The notes beneath the pieces were generated by a model that did no database searches, was not told where the DNA came from, and saw only the letters and a list, made by a program, of their open reading frames with translations. The position numbers and the translations under genes were made by a program. DNA of 64,000 nt. Source: Anaerobacillus sp. CMMVII (GTDB taxonomy: Bacteria; Bacillota; Bacilli; Bacillales; Anaerobacillaceae). Below, in pieces: positions 1-8,017 of this stretch; position 1 is the stretch's first letter, and every line of letters starts with the position of its first letter. Where the stretch lies: assembly GCF_025377685.1 (NCBI RefSeq), contig NZ_JACEHK010000010.1, positions 248,001-312,000 on the forward strand, in the 5' to 3' direction.

Positions 1-706
1 GGTCAGCCATTAAGGGCGATAGTGTACTCAAGGTCACGTTGGCCATTTCCATTTCAAGTAGCTCATTTAAAAATCCTTTAAAAACTTCGATTTCTAATTC
101 AACTTGATTATTAAATCTAGCTAGCGCAGGGAACTGTTCGATATTAGCTCTTAAATATCCAGCAAGTTCTACTGCTTTTATATAGAAATTTTCAAATCGC
201 TTCGTAAAATTTTCTCCTTTTTCACGCAGTTGTTTTTCTACTAAGTCTAATGAACCCGTTATTGCGTCTGAATGTCCGGCTGCGTCTAAAAGCCATACAA
301 GATGATGATGGAGTGGGTGTGATACTGGTGGTTTTTCTCCTTCGATTAGGTAAGGTAGAATTCTTAAATACTCCTCAACCTCATTTACCATATGGTTTAT
401 AAAAGTTGGAGGTAAATCAATTGAAATGTCACCGATCAAATGCTGTTTAATGAGGTTCAATTTAAACTGCCTAATCTGATTTGCGTACTCAAAAGCTTGT
501 TTATTTAGCCAAGTTAACTTCGAGTTTGTAATTGTCGGAGTAGTTTGAGTCAACAGTTGGTCAAAAATAGTAATAAAGGTTTTTGCTTTTTCAATTTCTT
601 CTGTCTCAAGTGGAGAAAGAGCGTCTCGAATAAATCTTGCGTGATCCCCTAGTACTTGAAGCCAAAACTGATGTTCAAACAGAGATACTTCTACATAACT
701 CTTCAT
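1..706 (-). CDS. DUF2935 family helical protein (3' end cut by window edge)
   Basis: This reverse-strand gene runs off the left edge, so only its first 235 codons are visible. The start at 706 (MKSYVEVSLFEHQFWLQVLG) has an AAGGAGA ribosome site about 12 bases upstream. The protein is strongly helical, with motifs such as EHQFWLQVLGDHARFI near the N-terminus and a HPLHHHLVWLLDAAGHSDAI segment around residue 130-150. The repeated His/Glu pattern within helices fits the DUF2935 family of Bacillaceae and Clostridia, whose biochemical role is not established. The His-rich helices suggest a metal-binding four-helix bundle, which is inference. It is transcribed divergently from the superoxide dismutase gene. 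Confidence 0.75.
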   Translation of the reverse strand, partial: MKSYVEVSLFEHQFWLQVLGDHARFIRDALSPLETEEIEKAKTFITIFDQLLTQTTPTITNSKLTWLNKQAFEYANQIRQFKLNLIKQHLIGDISIDLPPTFINHMVNEVEEYLRILPYLIEGEKPPVSHPLHHHLVWLLDAAGHSDAITGSLDLVEKQLREKGENFTKRFENFYIKAVELAGYLRANIEQFPALARFNNQVELEIEVFKGFLNELLEMEMANVTLSTLSPLMAD

Positions 707-863
707 TAGTTGTTACCATCTCCTTTTCTAGGGTTACTTTCAATCTAATGTTCATTTTATGTTCGAGGCTAAGTATTCATGTCAAAACGTTTACCTGAAA
801 CTTAGTAAGCACGAAAAAATTTACTAGGCATATAGTGGATGTAGAAGAATTATCTTTATTGAA

Positions 864-930
864 CGCTCTTTGCTAAAAGCTTGTTGCTTTTGCTTTTAGG
901 TCGTAACCAAGCGAATGGTTCTGAGCCAGA
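864..930. repeat. Partial copy of dispersed family-A repeat in the sodF leader
   Basis: The segment reads GCTCTTTGCTAAAAGC, then TTGTTGCTTTTGC, then TTTTAGGTCGTAACCAAGCG. It matches one half of the family-A elements at 15241-15421 and 39887-40062, which share the string TAACCAAGCGATGCTTGG or a close variant. Only one terminus is present, so this is a truncated or solo end. It sits directly upstream of the superoxide dismutase ribosome site and is probably part of its mRNA leader. Confidence 0.55.
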
Positions 931-951
931 GATAAATACGGAGGGGAATTT

Positions 952-1812
952 ATGGAACAAATTGAAAAAAAGCAATATATTGAAACTTTATTGGAATGGT
1001 CACGTGAGTTAAAACAAAGAACAACTATTTCAGATACTATCCAAGAAAGACTAGATCAATTTGAAAAAAAATTAAACAACTCAGGAAACATTTCTAACGT
1101 GGATCTGACTAAGCTATCAAGAGATGCAAATGAGTTATATCAGCAAATTATTGTTTCTAAGGAGATAAGAAAGGAAGACGTTAGAAGAGTTCCAATCGGA
1201 CAACATAAATTACCACCTCTTCCATACGCTTACAATGCACTTTTACCTTATATAGATGAAGAAATTATGAGACTACATCACGCTGAGCATCACAAAAGTT
1301 ATGTAGATGGCTTAAACAAAGCTGAAAAAGAAATGGAGAAAGCCAGAAAAAAAGGAGATTTTGACCTAATAAAACATTGGCAAAGGGAGGCCGCTTTTAA
1401 TGGAGCAGGTCATTATTTGCATACAATTTTTTGGAATGTCATGAGTCCAAAAGGCGGAGGGAATCCTAAAGGTGCTTTAGCTAAGCAAATAGAACTTGAT
1501 TTTGGTAGTTTTGAACTGTTTAAGCAGCATTTTTCTGAAGCTGCTAAAAAGGTAGAGGCAGTCGGATGGGCAATCCTGGTTTGGGCCCCTCGATCAAGAA
1601 GGTTAGAAATCCTACAGGCTGAGAAACATCAAAACTTAAGCCAGTGGGATGTTGTTCCTATATTACCTTTAGATGTGTGGGAACATGCTTACTATTTACA
1701 ATATAAAAATAAACGTGATTTGTATGTCGATAATTGGTGGAATGTTGTAAATTGGAATCATGCCGAAGAACGATTCGTAGCTGCACAAAAGTTGCAATGG
1801 CAACCTTTCTAA
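952..1812 (+). CDS. sodF: Superoxide dismutase, Fe/Mn family, with N-terminal extension (SodF-like)
   Basis: Converts superoxide to hydrogen peroxide and oxygen in the cytoplasm. The catalytic domain starts near residue 86 (LPPLPYAYNALLPYIDEE). The four expected metal ligands are visible: His109 in the MRLHHAEHH segment, His157 in HYLHTIFW, and Asp241 and His245 in DVWEHAYY. The first 80 residues form a charged helical extension absent from SodA but typical of the longer Bacillus SodF type (about 280 residues). The start has a GGAGGGG ribosome site. The gene stands alone, divergent from the DUF2935 gene and convergent with the phosphodiesterase gene. Metal preference (Fe or Mn) cannot be read from the sequence with confidence. 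Confidence 0.9.
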   Translation: MEQIEKKQYIETLLEWSRELKQRTTISDTIQERLDQFEKKLNNSGNISNVDLTKLSRDANELYQQIIVSKEIRKEDVRRVPIGQHKLPPLPYAYNALLPYIDEEIMRLHHAEHHKSYVDGLNKAEKEMEKARKKGDFDLIKHWQREAAFNGAGHYLHTIFWNVMSPKGGGNPKGALAKQIELDFGSFELFKQHFSEAAKKVEAVGWAILVWAPRSRRLEILQAEKHQNLSQWDVVPILPLDVWEHAYYLQYKNKRDLYVDNWWNVVNWNHAEERFVAAQKLQWQPF

Positions 1813-1820
1813 ACGCAAGT

Positions 1821-1878
1821 AAAGGCAGTTTCCAAGGAATGAAATTACATCATTTATTCCTGGAAACTGCCATTTTCA
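1821..1878. terminator. Bidirectional terminator between sodF and the phosphodiesterase gene
   Basis: The arms AAAGGCAGTTTCCAAGGAAT and ATTCCTGGAAACTGCC pair into a long stem with an A-rich left side and TTTTC on the right. It lies between two convergent genes and can serve both. Confidence 0.8.
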
Positions 1879-1882
1879 TTTC

Positions 1883-3448
1883 CTATTCAAAGAGGTCGAT
1901 AATGTACTCTTTTAAATCAACAATGCGTAGCTTTGCTGGTTTTTTTTCAGTTCCTGCAATGATTAATGCTGCAAGTGTGTCATTTGCATGAATTCCTCCA
2001 TGCTCACCTCCTGCTTCGTGAACAGGGGCACCCTCCGAATAAAATTGATGGCTTGGTTTAGCAGTAAGAACTAAGGTTTGAATATCATGACTGTTTAAAG
2101 CCGATTGTAGCTGATTTAGGACATCGGGATTGCTAACATATTTTATTTTGTTATTATCTAATTCTATAGAAACAACTCTCTCATCTCCTTCTATATCCCA
2201 CCCTTGGTCATATCGATCACGATAAGTGTTACCTGGTTTAAACCGAAAAAAAGAACTGTAATCAGGAGAAGTAACGTAAATCCAATCGCCATCGATCCAG
2301 CTAGCTAGAGCAATCCTGTTATCCATCATGGCCATTTCCGCGAGAAATGGTAAAGATTCAGGATTGTTTGGTGCATAAACGTATGTCATCCGGTGATTAT
2401 TAGCGAAAGCTATTTCAAAATCACTAACTTTTTCCCCTAAAGGAGCAACTGCAAAACCTTCATAAATTTCGTCTAGATCAATAGTTAACTTAACATCGTC
2501 TTCAAGCAACTTGTCCTGTCCATGGTCTCCTAAAACAATAAAAATATTTTCTTCTAGTGCTTTCTCCCAACTTTCATAGCTGTTAAGTATTTCTTGAAAA
2601 AATGTTTCAGCCCGCTCGAAGCCCTTTAAATACTGAATGCTATGTTCATGAGCCGCCCTATCAAAATCAGGTAAAAATACAGTTAAAAAATCAGGCTGCT
2701 CTCCAGCTTGGATTAATGCCTTAGTGGCTTCTACAGAATATTCATCATTTAGTCCAAGTTTGCGAAAGATGGACTCTGGTAGATTTTTATCTTGCAATGC
2801 TTTTGGTTTTACTAGTTGGCCAAAAGCTAAAAGGTCTGGTCCGTTTGTTTGCATTGCCTCTGGAAGATCAAGCATTTCTTGAATATAAAGTGGAACATTG
2901 ACAGGGTGAGACTTATGTCCTCGATACATGATGAAGTTAACTGAACCAGTAGTGTAACCTCTTTTGTGTAATTCCTCATGAATGGTACTTACATTCGAAT
3001 TAAGATGAGTGTTATTTAAATGATATAGGGAGTCCAAGATCGATTGTTTCGGTGATAATTTTAGTGTCTTTTCGATTGACGTTCCGTAATCTATATAACG
3101 ATCTTCATCTGTTTTGTACCAATTTAACCCTGGAATTCCATGCCCGTCCGCCATTTTTCCAGTTAGTAATGTACTTTCAATTACTACGGACATTGAAGGG
3201 AATGGAGCGACTAAATCGTTATAATACTGTCCATTTTCCATTAGGAATTGTAAGGCTGGGATGCTTCCTTTCTCTTTCGTACGGTCTATAACAGAGCCTG
3301 TCATTGAATCGATCATCACGAGGATAACTTTTTTACGCGGGTCCTTATCCTCTGCTTCAAGGCTCTTTATTGACGCATTATTTTCAGTCTGTTGCTGACA
3401 TGCAGCAAATAGCAGTAAGAAAACGATTAAAGACACGAATTTCTTCAT
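1883..3448 (-). CDS. Lipoprotein of the alkaline phosphatase / nucleotide pyrophosphatase superfamily
   Basis: The predicted 521-residue protein begins MKKFVSLIVFLLLFAACQQQ, a signal peptide with lipobox FAAC, so it should be anchored on the outer face of the membrane. The start at 3448 is chosen over an upstream one because AGAAGGAG lies about 9 bases before it and the lipobox follows. Metal-site motifs of the type I phosphodiesterase fold are present: VILVMIDSMTGS, FLPDFDRAAHEHS, IFIVLGDHGQDKL and, near the C-terminus, HEAGGEHGGIH. The family hydrolyses phosphomonoesters or phosphodiesters using two metal ions; the substrate here is unknown. It is a single gene reading away from the spoVA operon. 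Confidence 0.8.
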   Translation of the reverse strand: MKKFVSLIVFLLLFAACQQQTENNASIKSLEAEDKDPRKKVILVMIDSMTGSVIDRTKEKGSIPALQFLMENGQYYNDLVAPFPSMSVVIESTLLTGKMADGHGIPGLNWYKTDEDRYIDYGTSIEKTLKLSPKQSILDSLYHLNNTHLNSNVSTIHEELHKRGYTTGSVNFIMYRGHKSHPVNVPLYIQEMLDLPEAMQTNGPDLLAFGQLVKPKALQDKNLPESIFRKLGLNDEYSVEATKALIQAGEQPDFLTVFLPDFDRAAHEHSIQYLKGFERAETFFQEILNSYESWEKALEENIFIVLGDHGQDKLLEDDVKLTIDLDEIYEGFAVAPLGEKVSDFEIAFANNHRMTYVYAPNNPESLPFLAEMAMMDNRIALASWIDGDWIYVTSPDYSSFFRFKPGNTYRDRYDQGWDIEGDERVVSIELDNNKIKYVSNPDVLNQLQSALNSHDIQTLVLTAKPSHQFYSEGAPVHEAGGEHGGIHANDTLAALIIAGTEKKPAKLRIVDLKEYIIDLFE

Positions 3449-3711
3449 GGTAAAAAAACTCCTTCTGGTAAAAATGATTTTGACTAAGAAATTAGCCAAG
3501 TTTTACTAAAATCTTAATTTATTGTGTTCTGAAATCTGTCTTATTACTCATTTCTACTCAAAACCTTCAATTTAAGATAATTTATTTTATGCAATATAGA
3601 ATGGTTTACGCGGGATTAATTAACAGAATAGGAAGCGCGATTAAAAAGAAAAATAATGGATGGGCTTAAATGAGTTCATTTGATTTTTAATAAAATTGGA
3701 GGTGTCCCACT

Positions 3712-3915
3712 ATGACAGTAGCAGCTCAAGTAAAACAAACACTTGCAGGATTAAAAAGTGCTCAAGCAAGTTTCGAAGCATTCGCTTTGCAAACCGATAA
3801 TCAACAAGCAAAACAAATGTACCAAAATTGTGCTCAACAGACCCAAATGATTGTTGATACGTTGTCACCAAGAGTTCAAGAAATCGAACAAGAAGAGCCG
3901 CAATACAAAAATTAA
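3712..3915 (+). CDS. DUF1657 small protein, first gene of spoVA2mob-like operon
   Basis: This 67-residue soluble protein (MTVAAQVKQTLAGLKSAQAS at the start, IEQEEPQYKN at the end) is a single DUF1657 domain. A GGAGGTG ribosome site precedes the ATG. It opens a same-strand operon that continues with a YhcN/YlaJ lipoprotein, spoVAC, spoVAD, spoVAE, a second DUF1657 gene and a DUF421-DUF1657 fusion, the order described for the spoVA2mob operon of heat-resistant Bacillus spores. The domain's function is not known in detail. The paralogue at 6399 ends in nearly the same sequence (EEPQYKGF). Confidence 0.85.
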   Translation: MTVAAQVKQTLAGLKSAQASFEAFALQTDNQQAKQMYQNCAQQTQMIVDTLSPRVQEIEQEEPQYKN

Positions 3916-4089
3916 TAATAAAAGGGAGGGGAAGCATGGTTTAATTTTGCAATAGTTAAACCGATACCGCATCTCCTCTCAAATTTTATCCAAAAGCCCA
4001 ACTTACAAAAAGATCCTACATAAAAAAAATATAATTTGTAAAAAACTAACATACTAAGACAGATAATAAACAAAGATTGGGATGATTTT

Positions 4090-4521
4090 ATGAAAAAAAT
4101 TATTGCCTTTTTCTTTATTTTTTTATTTCTAATCACTGGTTGTAATCTAGTTGGTCAAGGAGACACTTCACCTCGTTATATTGGAAAAAATAGTGTTAGT
4201 GACCAGACAATGGCTGACGAAGCAAAACAAATTGTTCTTTCGATGGAAGAAGTTATTGCCGTTACTGGTGCCACATATAAGGAGGATATTTATGTAGCGG
4301 TAAGAGTAAAGCAATTTGACCGATTTTTTTTAGATCGAATTCGTAAAGAAGCTCAAAATAAGATTAAGAAGAGATTTCCAGATTCAAAAGTTCATGTTTC
4401 TACTGATAAAAAAGTGTATCTCGAGTTAGAAAAGTTAGAACAACAATTGTTGAACAATAAGGTTAAAAAAGCAGATATTGAAAAGCAATGGACAAGAATA
4501 GAGGACTTTATGAAAGGCTAA
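4090..4521 (+). CDS. YhcN/YlaJ family sporulation lipoprotein
   Basis: A 143-residue predicted lipoprotein with signal peptide and lipobox ITGC (FLITGCNLVGQ). The body carries the alternating pattern of the YhcN/YlaJ family, including VLSMEEVIAVTGATYKEDIYVAVRVK, here seen as two stretches around residues 50-75. Family members are found in the spore inner membrane and often sit next to spoVA genes. The second position in this operon matches the spoVA2mob arrangement. The gap from the preceding gene is about 175 bases with no clear terminator. Confidence 0.85.
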   Translation: MKKIIAFFFIFLFLITGCNLVGQGDTSPRYIGKNSVSDQTMADEAKQIVLSMEEVIAVTGATYKEDIYVAVRVKQFDRFFLDRIRKEAQNKIKKRFPDSKVHVSTDKKVYLELEKLEQQLLNNKVKKADIEKQWTRIEDFMKG

Positions 4522-4540
4522 ATAAGTAAGGGGTGGGAGA

Positions 4541-5020
4541 ATGTCTGATCAAAAAAAGAAGAATTTAACACCAATTCAGCAAGAGTATCAGAGCTTAGCT
4601 AAAAAGCACGAACTAAAAAGGCCAGTAGTAAAAAATTGTATTAAAGCATTTTTGGTAGGAGGTTTTATTTGTTTTATTGGACAGTTTGTCCAAGTCTTTT
4701 ATGTTCATTTTTTCGAATTTAATGAAAGAACAGCGGGGAATCCAACTGTCGCTACTATGATTTTCATTGCTGTGTTATTAACAGGTTTTGGTGTTTATGA
4801 CCGTCTAGGGCAATTTGCAGGAGCTGGCACGGCTGTTCCGGTAACTGGGTTTGCAAATTCCGTCGCCTCAGCAGCTATTGAACATCGAAGTGAAGGTTAC
4901 GTCTTAGGTGTTGGTGGGAACATGTTTAAGTTAGCCGGATCTGTCATTGTGTTTGGTACATTTTCGGCATTCGTAATAGCCATTATCAAAACAATTCTTA
5001 TCAAGTGGGGTGGACTGTAA
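4541..5020 (+). CDS. spoVAC: Stage V sporulation protein AC
   Basis: A 159-residue membrane protein with an N-terminal charged segment and about four hydrophobic helices. It has the SpoVAC/SpoVAE fold motifs FLVGGFICFIGQ and GAGTAVPVTGFANSVASAAI. SpoVAC is a component of the channel that moves dipicolinic acid into the forespore and releases it at germination, in the spore inner membrane. It begins 19 bases after the YhcN/YlaJ gene with a GGGGTGGGAG ribosome site and abuts spoVAD, so the genes are surely co-transcribed. Confidence 0.92.
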   Translation: MSDQKKKNLTPIQQEYQSLAKKHELKRPVVKNCIKAFLVGGFICFIGQFVQVFYVHFFEFNERTAGNPTVATMIFIAVLLTGFGVYDRLGQFAGAGTAVPVTGFANSVASAAIEHRSEGYVLGVGGNMFKLAGSVIVFGTFSAFVIAIIKTILIKWGGL

Positions 5021-6037
5021 ATGCGATTAGGTCATCGTACATGGCTTTTTGAGAACAAACCTAAAATAATCGCTACTGGTACAATCTGCGGGCCTTTTGA
5101 GGGAAAAGGGAAAATAGCTAATGATTTTGATACTATTCACGGCGATCTTTGGTTGGGACAAGATTCATATGAAAAAGCTCAAAGGGTTATGTTTGAAGAA
5201 GCTTGTACTAAAGCAGTTGAAAAAGCTGGCTTGACTAAAGAAGAAATTGATTTCTTGCTAGCTGGTGATTTAATTAATCAAATCACTCCGACAAGCTTTG
5301 CTAGTCGAACATTAAGTACACCTTATATTGGATTGTTTGGCGCTTGTTCTACTTCAATGGAAGGATTGGCTTTAGCATCTTTAATCGTTGACAGTGGACA
5401 CGGGAAGAATGTCTTAGCAGGTACCGCTAGTCATAATACTGCTACTGAAAAACAATTTCGCTATCCTACAGAATATGGTGGTCAAAAGCCTCCAACAGCG
5501 CAATGGACTGTAACAGCAGCAGGTGCTGCTATTGTTAGTTGTGAAGGGGAAGGTCCGATTGTTACATCTGCTACCCTTGGAAAAGTAATCGATATGGGAA
5601 TGAGTGATCCATTTAATATGGGGGGCGCTATGGCGCCAGCAGCAGTTGATACGATAACGGCTCATTTGAAAGATCGTAACATCGATTCTTCTTACTATGA
5701 CTATATCTTTACTGGTGATTTAGGGACAATTGGCCGTGAGATTGCCCTTGATTTATTGAAAAAACATAGCATTTCGATCGAAAAAGAAAAATTTCAAGAC
5801 TGTGGTTTGCTGATTTACAAAGAGGATCAGCCAATCTTTGCAGGAGGAAGTGGTGCGGGGTGCTCAGCAGGTGTTACATATGGTCATTTGCTAAATCGAA
5901 TGAAAAACGGTGAAATTAAAAGGATGCTAATCGTTGCAACAGGAGCTCTATTATCTCCACTATCTTTTCAACAAAAGGAAACAATCCCTTGTATAGCACA
6001 CGCAGTTTCCATTGAAGCAGGAGGTGCTCAGTCATGA
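5021..6037 (+). CDS. spoVAD: Stage V sporulation protein AD
   Basis: A 338-residue soluble protein with the thiolase-like fold of SpoVAD, including [20 protein letters not shown] at the N-terminus, the [14 protein letters not shown] segment around residue 105-120 and [17 protein letters not shown] near the C-terminus. In B. subtilis SpoVAD binds dipicolinic acid on the outer face of the spore inner membrane. The start codon follows the spoVAC stop directly and the end overlaps spoVAE by 4 bases (ATGA), indicating translational coupling. Confidence 0.93.
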   Translation: MRLGHRTWLFENKPKIIATGTICGPFEGKGKIANDFDTIHGDLWLGQDSYEKAQRVMFEEACTKAVEKAGLTKEEIDFLLAGDLINQITPTSFASRTLSTPYIGLFGACSTSMEGLALASLIVDSGHGKNVLAGTASHNTATEKQFRYPTEYGGQKPPTAQWTVTAAGAAIVSCEGEGPIVTSATLGKVIDMGMSDPFNMGGAMAPAAVDTITAHLKDRNIDSSYYDYIFTGDLGTIGREIALDLLKKHSISIEKEKFQDCGLLIYKEDQPIFAGGSGAGCSAGVTYGHLLNRMKNGEIKRMLIVATGALLSPLSFQQKETIPCIAHAVSIEAGGAQS

Positions 6038-6384
6038 TCTTTTTTTGGGCTTTTGTTGTTGGGGGCATCATTTGTGTGATTGGACAGATTTTGATGGACG
6101 TAGTGAAACTCACTCCGGCACATACGATGAGTACGTTAGTCGTTAGTGGTGCGATCTTAGACGGATTAGGCTTATACGAACCATTAATTGATTTTGCTGG
6201 TGCTGGAGCAACAATCCCAATAACTTCTTTTGGGAATTCCCTTGTACACGGAGCTATGGCTGAAGCAGAAAGACATGGTCTCGTTGGTGTAATCACAGGG
6301 ATATTTGAAGTAACAAGTGCAGGGATATCAGCAGCGATCATATTTGGTTTTATTGCAGCCTTGATATTTAAGCCTAAAGGATAA
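6034..6384 (+). CDS. spoVAE: Stage V sporulation protein AE (AEb type)
   Basis: A 116-residue, almost fully hydrophobic protein homologous to SpoVAC, sharing [12 protein letters not shown] and [19 protein letters not shown]. SpoVAEb-type proteins are integral components of the dipicolinic acid channel. The gene overlaps spoVAD by 4 bases and is followed after 14 bases by a DUF1657 gene. Its length matches the short AEb form rather than a full-length SpoVAEa-AEb pair; no AEa gene is present here, as expected for spoVA2mob. Confidence 0.9.
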   Translation: MIFFWAFVVGGIICVIGQILMDVVKLTPAHTMSTLVVSGAILDGLGLYEPLIDFAGAGATIPITSFGNSLVHGAMAEAERHGLVGVITGIFEVTSAGISAAIIFGFIAALIFKPKG

Positions 6385-6398
6385 GGAGTTGGAGTTTG

Positions 6399-6605
6399 AT
6401 GACAGTTGGCTCACAGGTAAAACAATGCTTATCAAGCTTAAAGAGTATAGAAGCTACATTAAATAGTTTTGCAATAATGACAGATGAGGATGAGGCGAGA
6501 CGTGCCTTTCATGAGACATGCTTAAAAACACGTAAGGTCATACAACAAATGGAAGCTAGGGTTGACGAATTAGAAATTGAAGAACCACAATATAAAGGAT
6601 TTTAA
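6399..6605 (+). CDS. DUF1657 small protein (second copy)
   Basis: A 68-residue single-domain protein starting MTVGSQVKQCLSSLKSIEAT. The ATG at 6399 is preferred to the TTG three bases upstream because it gives the same MTV start as the first copy at 3712. Both copies keep the pattern of a basic N-terminal helix, a central acidic turn and an EEPQYK C-terminus. It sits between spoVAE and the DUF421 gene, the position known from spoVA2mob operons. Function unknown. Confidence 0.82.
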   Translation: MTVGSQVKQCLSSLKSIEATLNSFAIMTDEDEARRAFHETCLKTRKVIQQMEARVDELEIEEPQYKGF

Positions 6606-6639
6606 ATTACCTCTGAAACAATTGAAAGGAGGGACAAAA

Positions 6640-7503
6640 ATGATTATACCTGGTTGGGTAGAAATTATTCTTAGGTCAATGGTAGCTTTCTTGGTATTAT
6701 TAGTCGCAGCAAAGCTCTTTGTAAAAAAATCTGTTGCACATTTTTCGTTTTTTGAAGCTACAACAATGTTAATCATTGGCGTTATTTTAGCTATTGGGTC
6801 CTTTCATATTGGTGTTCCCGTAGGCTACTCAATTATTGCTTTAATCACTTGGTTGACTGTTGTTGGGCTAGTAAATTATATTTCCTTAAAAAGTGTATCG
6901 TTTCGTAATTTTATTCATGGCAAAGGAATTCCAGTAATTAAAGATGGGAAAATATTAGAAGACAACTTAAAGAAAGAACGTTATACGACTGATGATTTAC
7001 TAAAGCAACTGCGAACAAAAAATGTTTTTAAAGTTGCGGATGTTGAATTTGCAGTCCTAGAATCAAGTGGAGATATTAACGTTCTTCTGAAAAAAGAAAA
7101 CCAGCCACTAACGGCTAAGGATATGTTAATTCCTGTTGCCCCAACTAAGGAACCGCAAACAGTAGTGATGGACGGAAAGATCATGGATGAAGCATTATCA
7201 ACAGTTGGGTTAAACCGAGGGTGGTTAGAAGGCGAATTAGAGAAAATAGGGGTAGCAATTGAAAATGTGTTTCTAGCACAAGTAGATAGCTTTGGGGAGT
7301 TAACGATAGATCTATTTGACGATAAAATAAAAGTTCCTGAGCCGAAAGAAAAACCACTACTACTTGCATCTATTAAGAAAGTACAAGCAGACTTGGAGAT
7401 TTTTTCTTTTCAGACAGATAATAAACAAGCAAAAGATTTATTTGCTAATTGTGCATCTGAAATGGATGAAGTGCTAAAAAGAGTTACGAAATACTTACAT
7501 TAG
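6640..7503 (+). CDS. DUF421-DUF1657 fusion membrane protein (2Duf / YetF-like)
   Basis: A 287-residue protein. Three hydrophobic segments occupy roughly residues 5-85, followed by the soluble YetF-type DUF421 domain (KGIPVIKDGKILEDNLKKER and the repeat MDGKIMDEALSTVGLNRGWL), then a C-terminal DUF1657 domain (SIKKVQADLEIFSFQTDNKQ onward). The start at 6640 follows an AAAGGAGGG site. In spoVA2mob operons this protein, called 2Duf, has been linked to higher wet-heat resistance of spores and lower inner-membrane permeability. The gene closes the operon. The C-terminal domain is a third DUF1657 copy in the locus. Confidence 0.85.
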   Translation: MIIPGWVEIILRSMVAFLVLLVAAKLFVKKSVAHFSFFEATTMLIIGVILAIGSFHIGVPVGYSIIALITWLTVVGLVNYISLKSVSFRNFIHGKGIPVIKDGKILEDNLKKERYTTDDLLKQLRTKNVFKVADVEFAVLESSGDINVLLKKENQPLTAKDMLIPVAPTKEPQTVVMDGKIMDEALSTVGLNRGWLEGELEKIGVAIENVFLAQVDSFGELTIDLFDDKIKVPEPKEKPLLLASIKKVQADLEIFSFQTDNKQAKDLFANCASEMDEVLKRVTKYLH

Positions 7504-7667
7504 TTCGTATCACTTCTAGTGGATTCTCGATGATGGTGTTTACGCCATACTATTGAAATTGTAGGCTTCTCAAACAGCAAATTTATGTATGCTAAAAATC
7601 ATAAGTAATGAAGAACAATAATGATGATGAGAACAAGTTTAGGAAAAAGAACTTTACATTAGTCACA

Positions 7668-7710
7668 AGCGATAAAATCAGCCTTATAAGGCGCGATTTA
7701 TCGCTTTTTT
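7668..7710 (+). terminator. Terminator after the spoVA-type operon
   Basis: AGCGATAAAATC pairs with GATTTATCGCT, with an inner AGCCTTATAAGGC hairpin, and is followed by TTTTTT. It lies about 165 bases after the last operon gene. Confidence 0.75.
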
Positions 7711-7730
7711 ATTGAGTAAGATATACAAGC

Positions 7731-7934
7731 TAACGATGTACATTTAGACCGTTTAAGAATGTACAAAGTAACTCATCATCACTTTCAAGTGTTTTATAAT
7801 TCTTCTGTATGAAGTACCACAATACTAACGACTGTTGCGTTGTGTAAATGAATGTGGTTAAAGTTCGGACAGGAGGACGCTAGAAAAGCATTCCGAACCT
7901 AGGCCAAGTTCAGAATGGACAGGTTGATAAATAG
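7731..7934 (+). repeat. Dispersed structured repeat, family C, copy 1
   Basis: About 200 bases that match the segment at 32679-32905 at roughly three positions in four. Shared landmarks in order are TAACGATGTACATT, GACCGTTTAAGAATGTACA, TTATAATTC, a GACTGTT(G/A)CG block, GTGTAAA, ATGTGGTT, and ATTCCGAAC followed by CCAAGTTC. Two helices are possible in both copies: TGTACATT with AATGTACA, and CCGAAC with GTTCGG-like bases. Both copies follow a terminator and lie in a long gap on the same strand. The rest of the 7504-8017 gap holds no other feature I recognise. Confidence 0.65.
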
Positions 7935-8017
7935 TTAAAATAATTCAAACTCCAATCATAACGCTTTTTTTTGTGCATACACTTGTACAAAACATGAAAA
8001 AGGACGGGGTATAGAAA

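Noticed and set aside
5916-6341. 141-residue minus-strand frame within spoVAD-spoVAE
   Set aside because: It is the mirror of hydrophobic, well-supported SpoVA genes.
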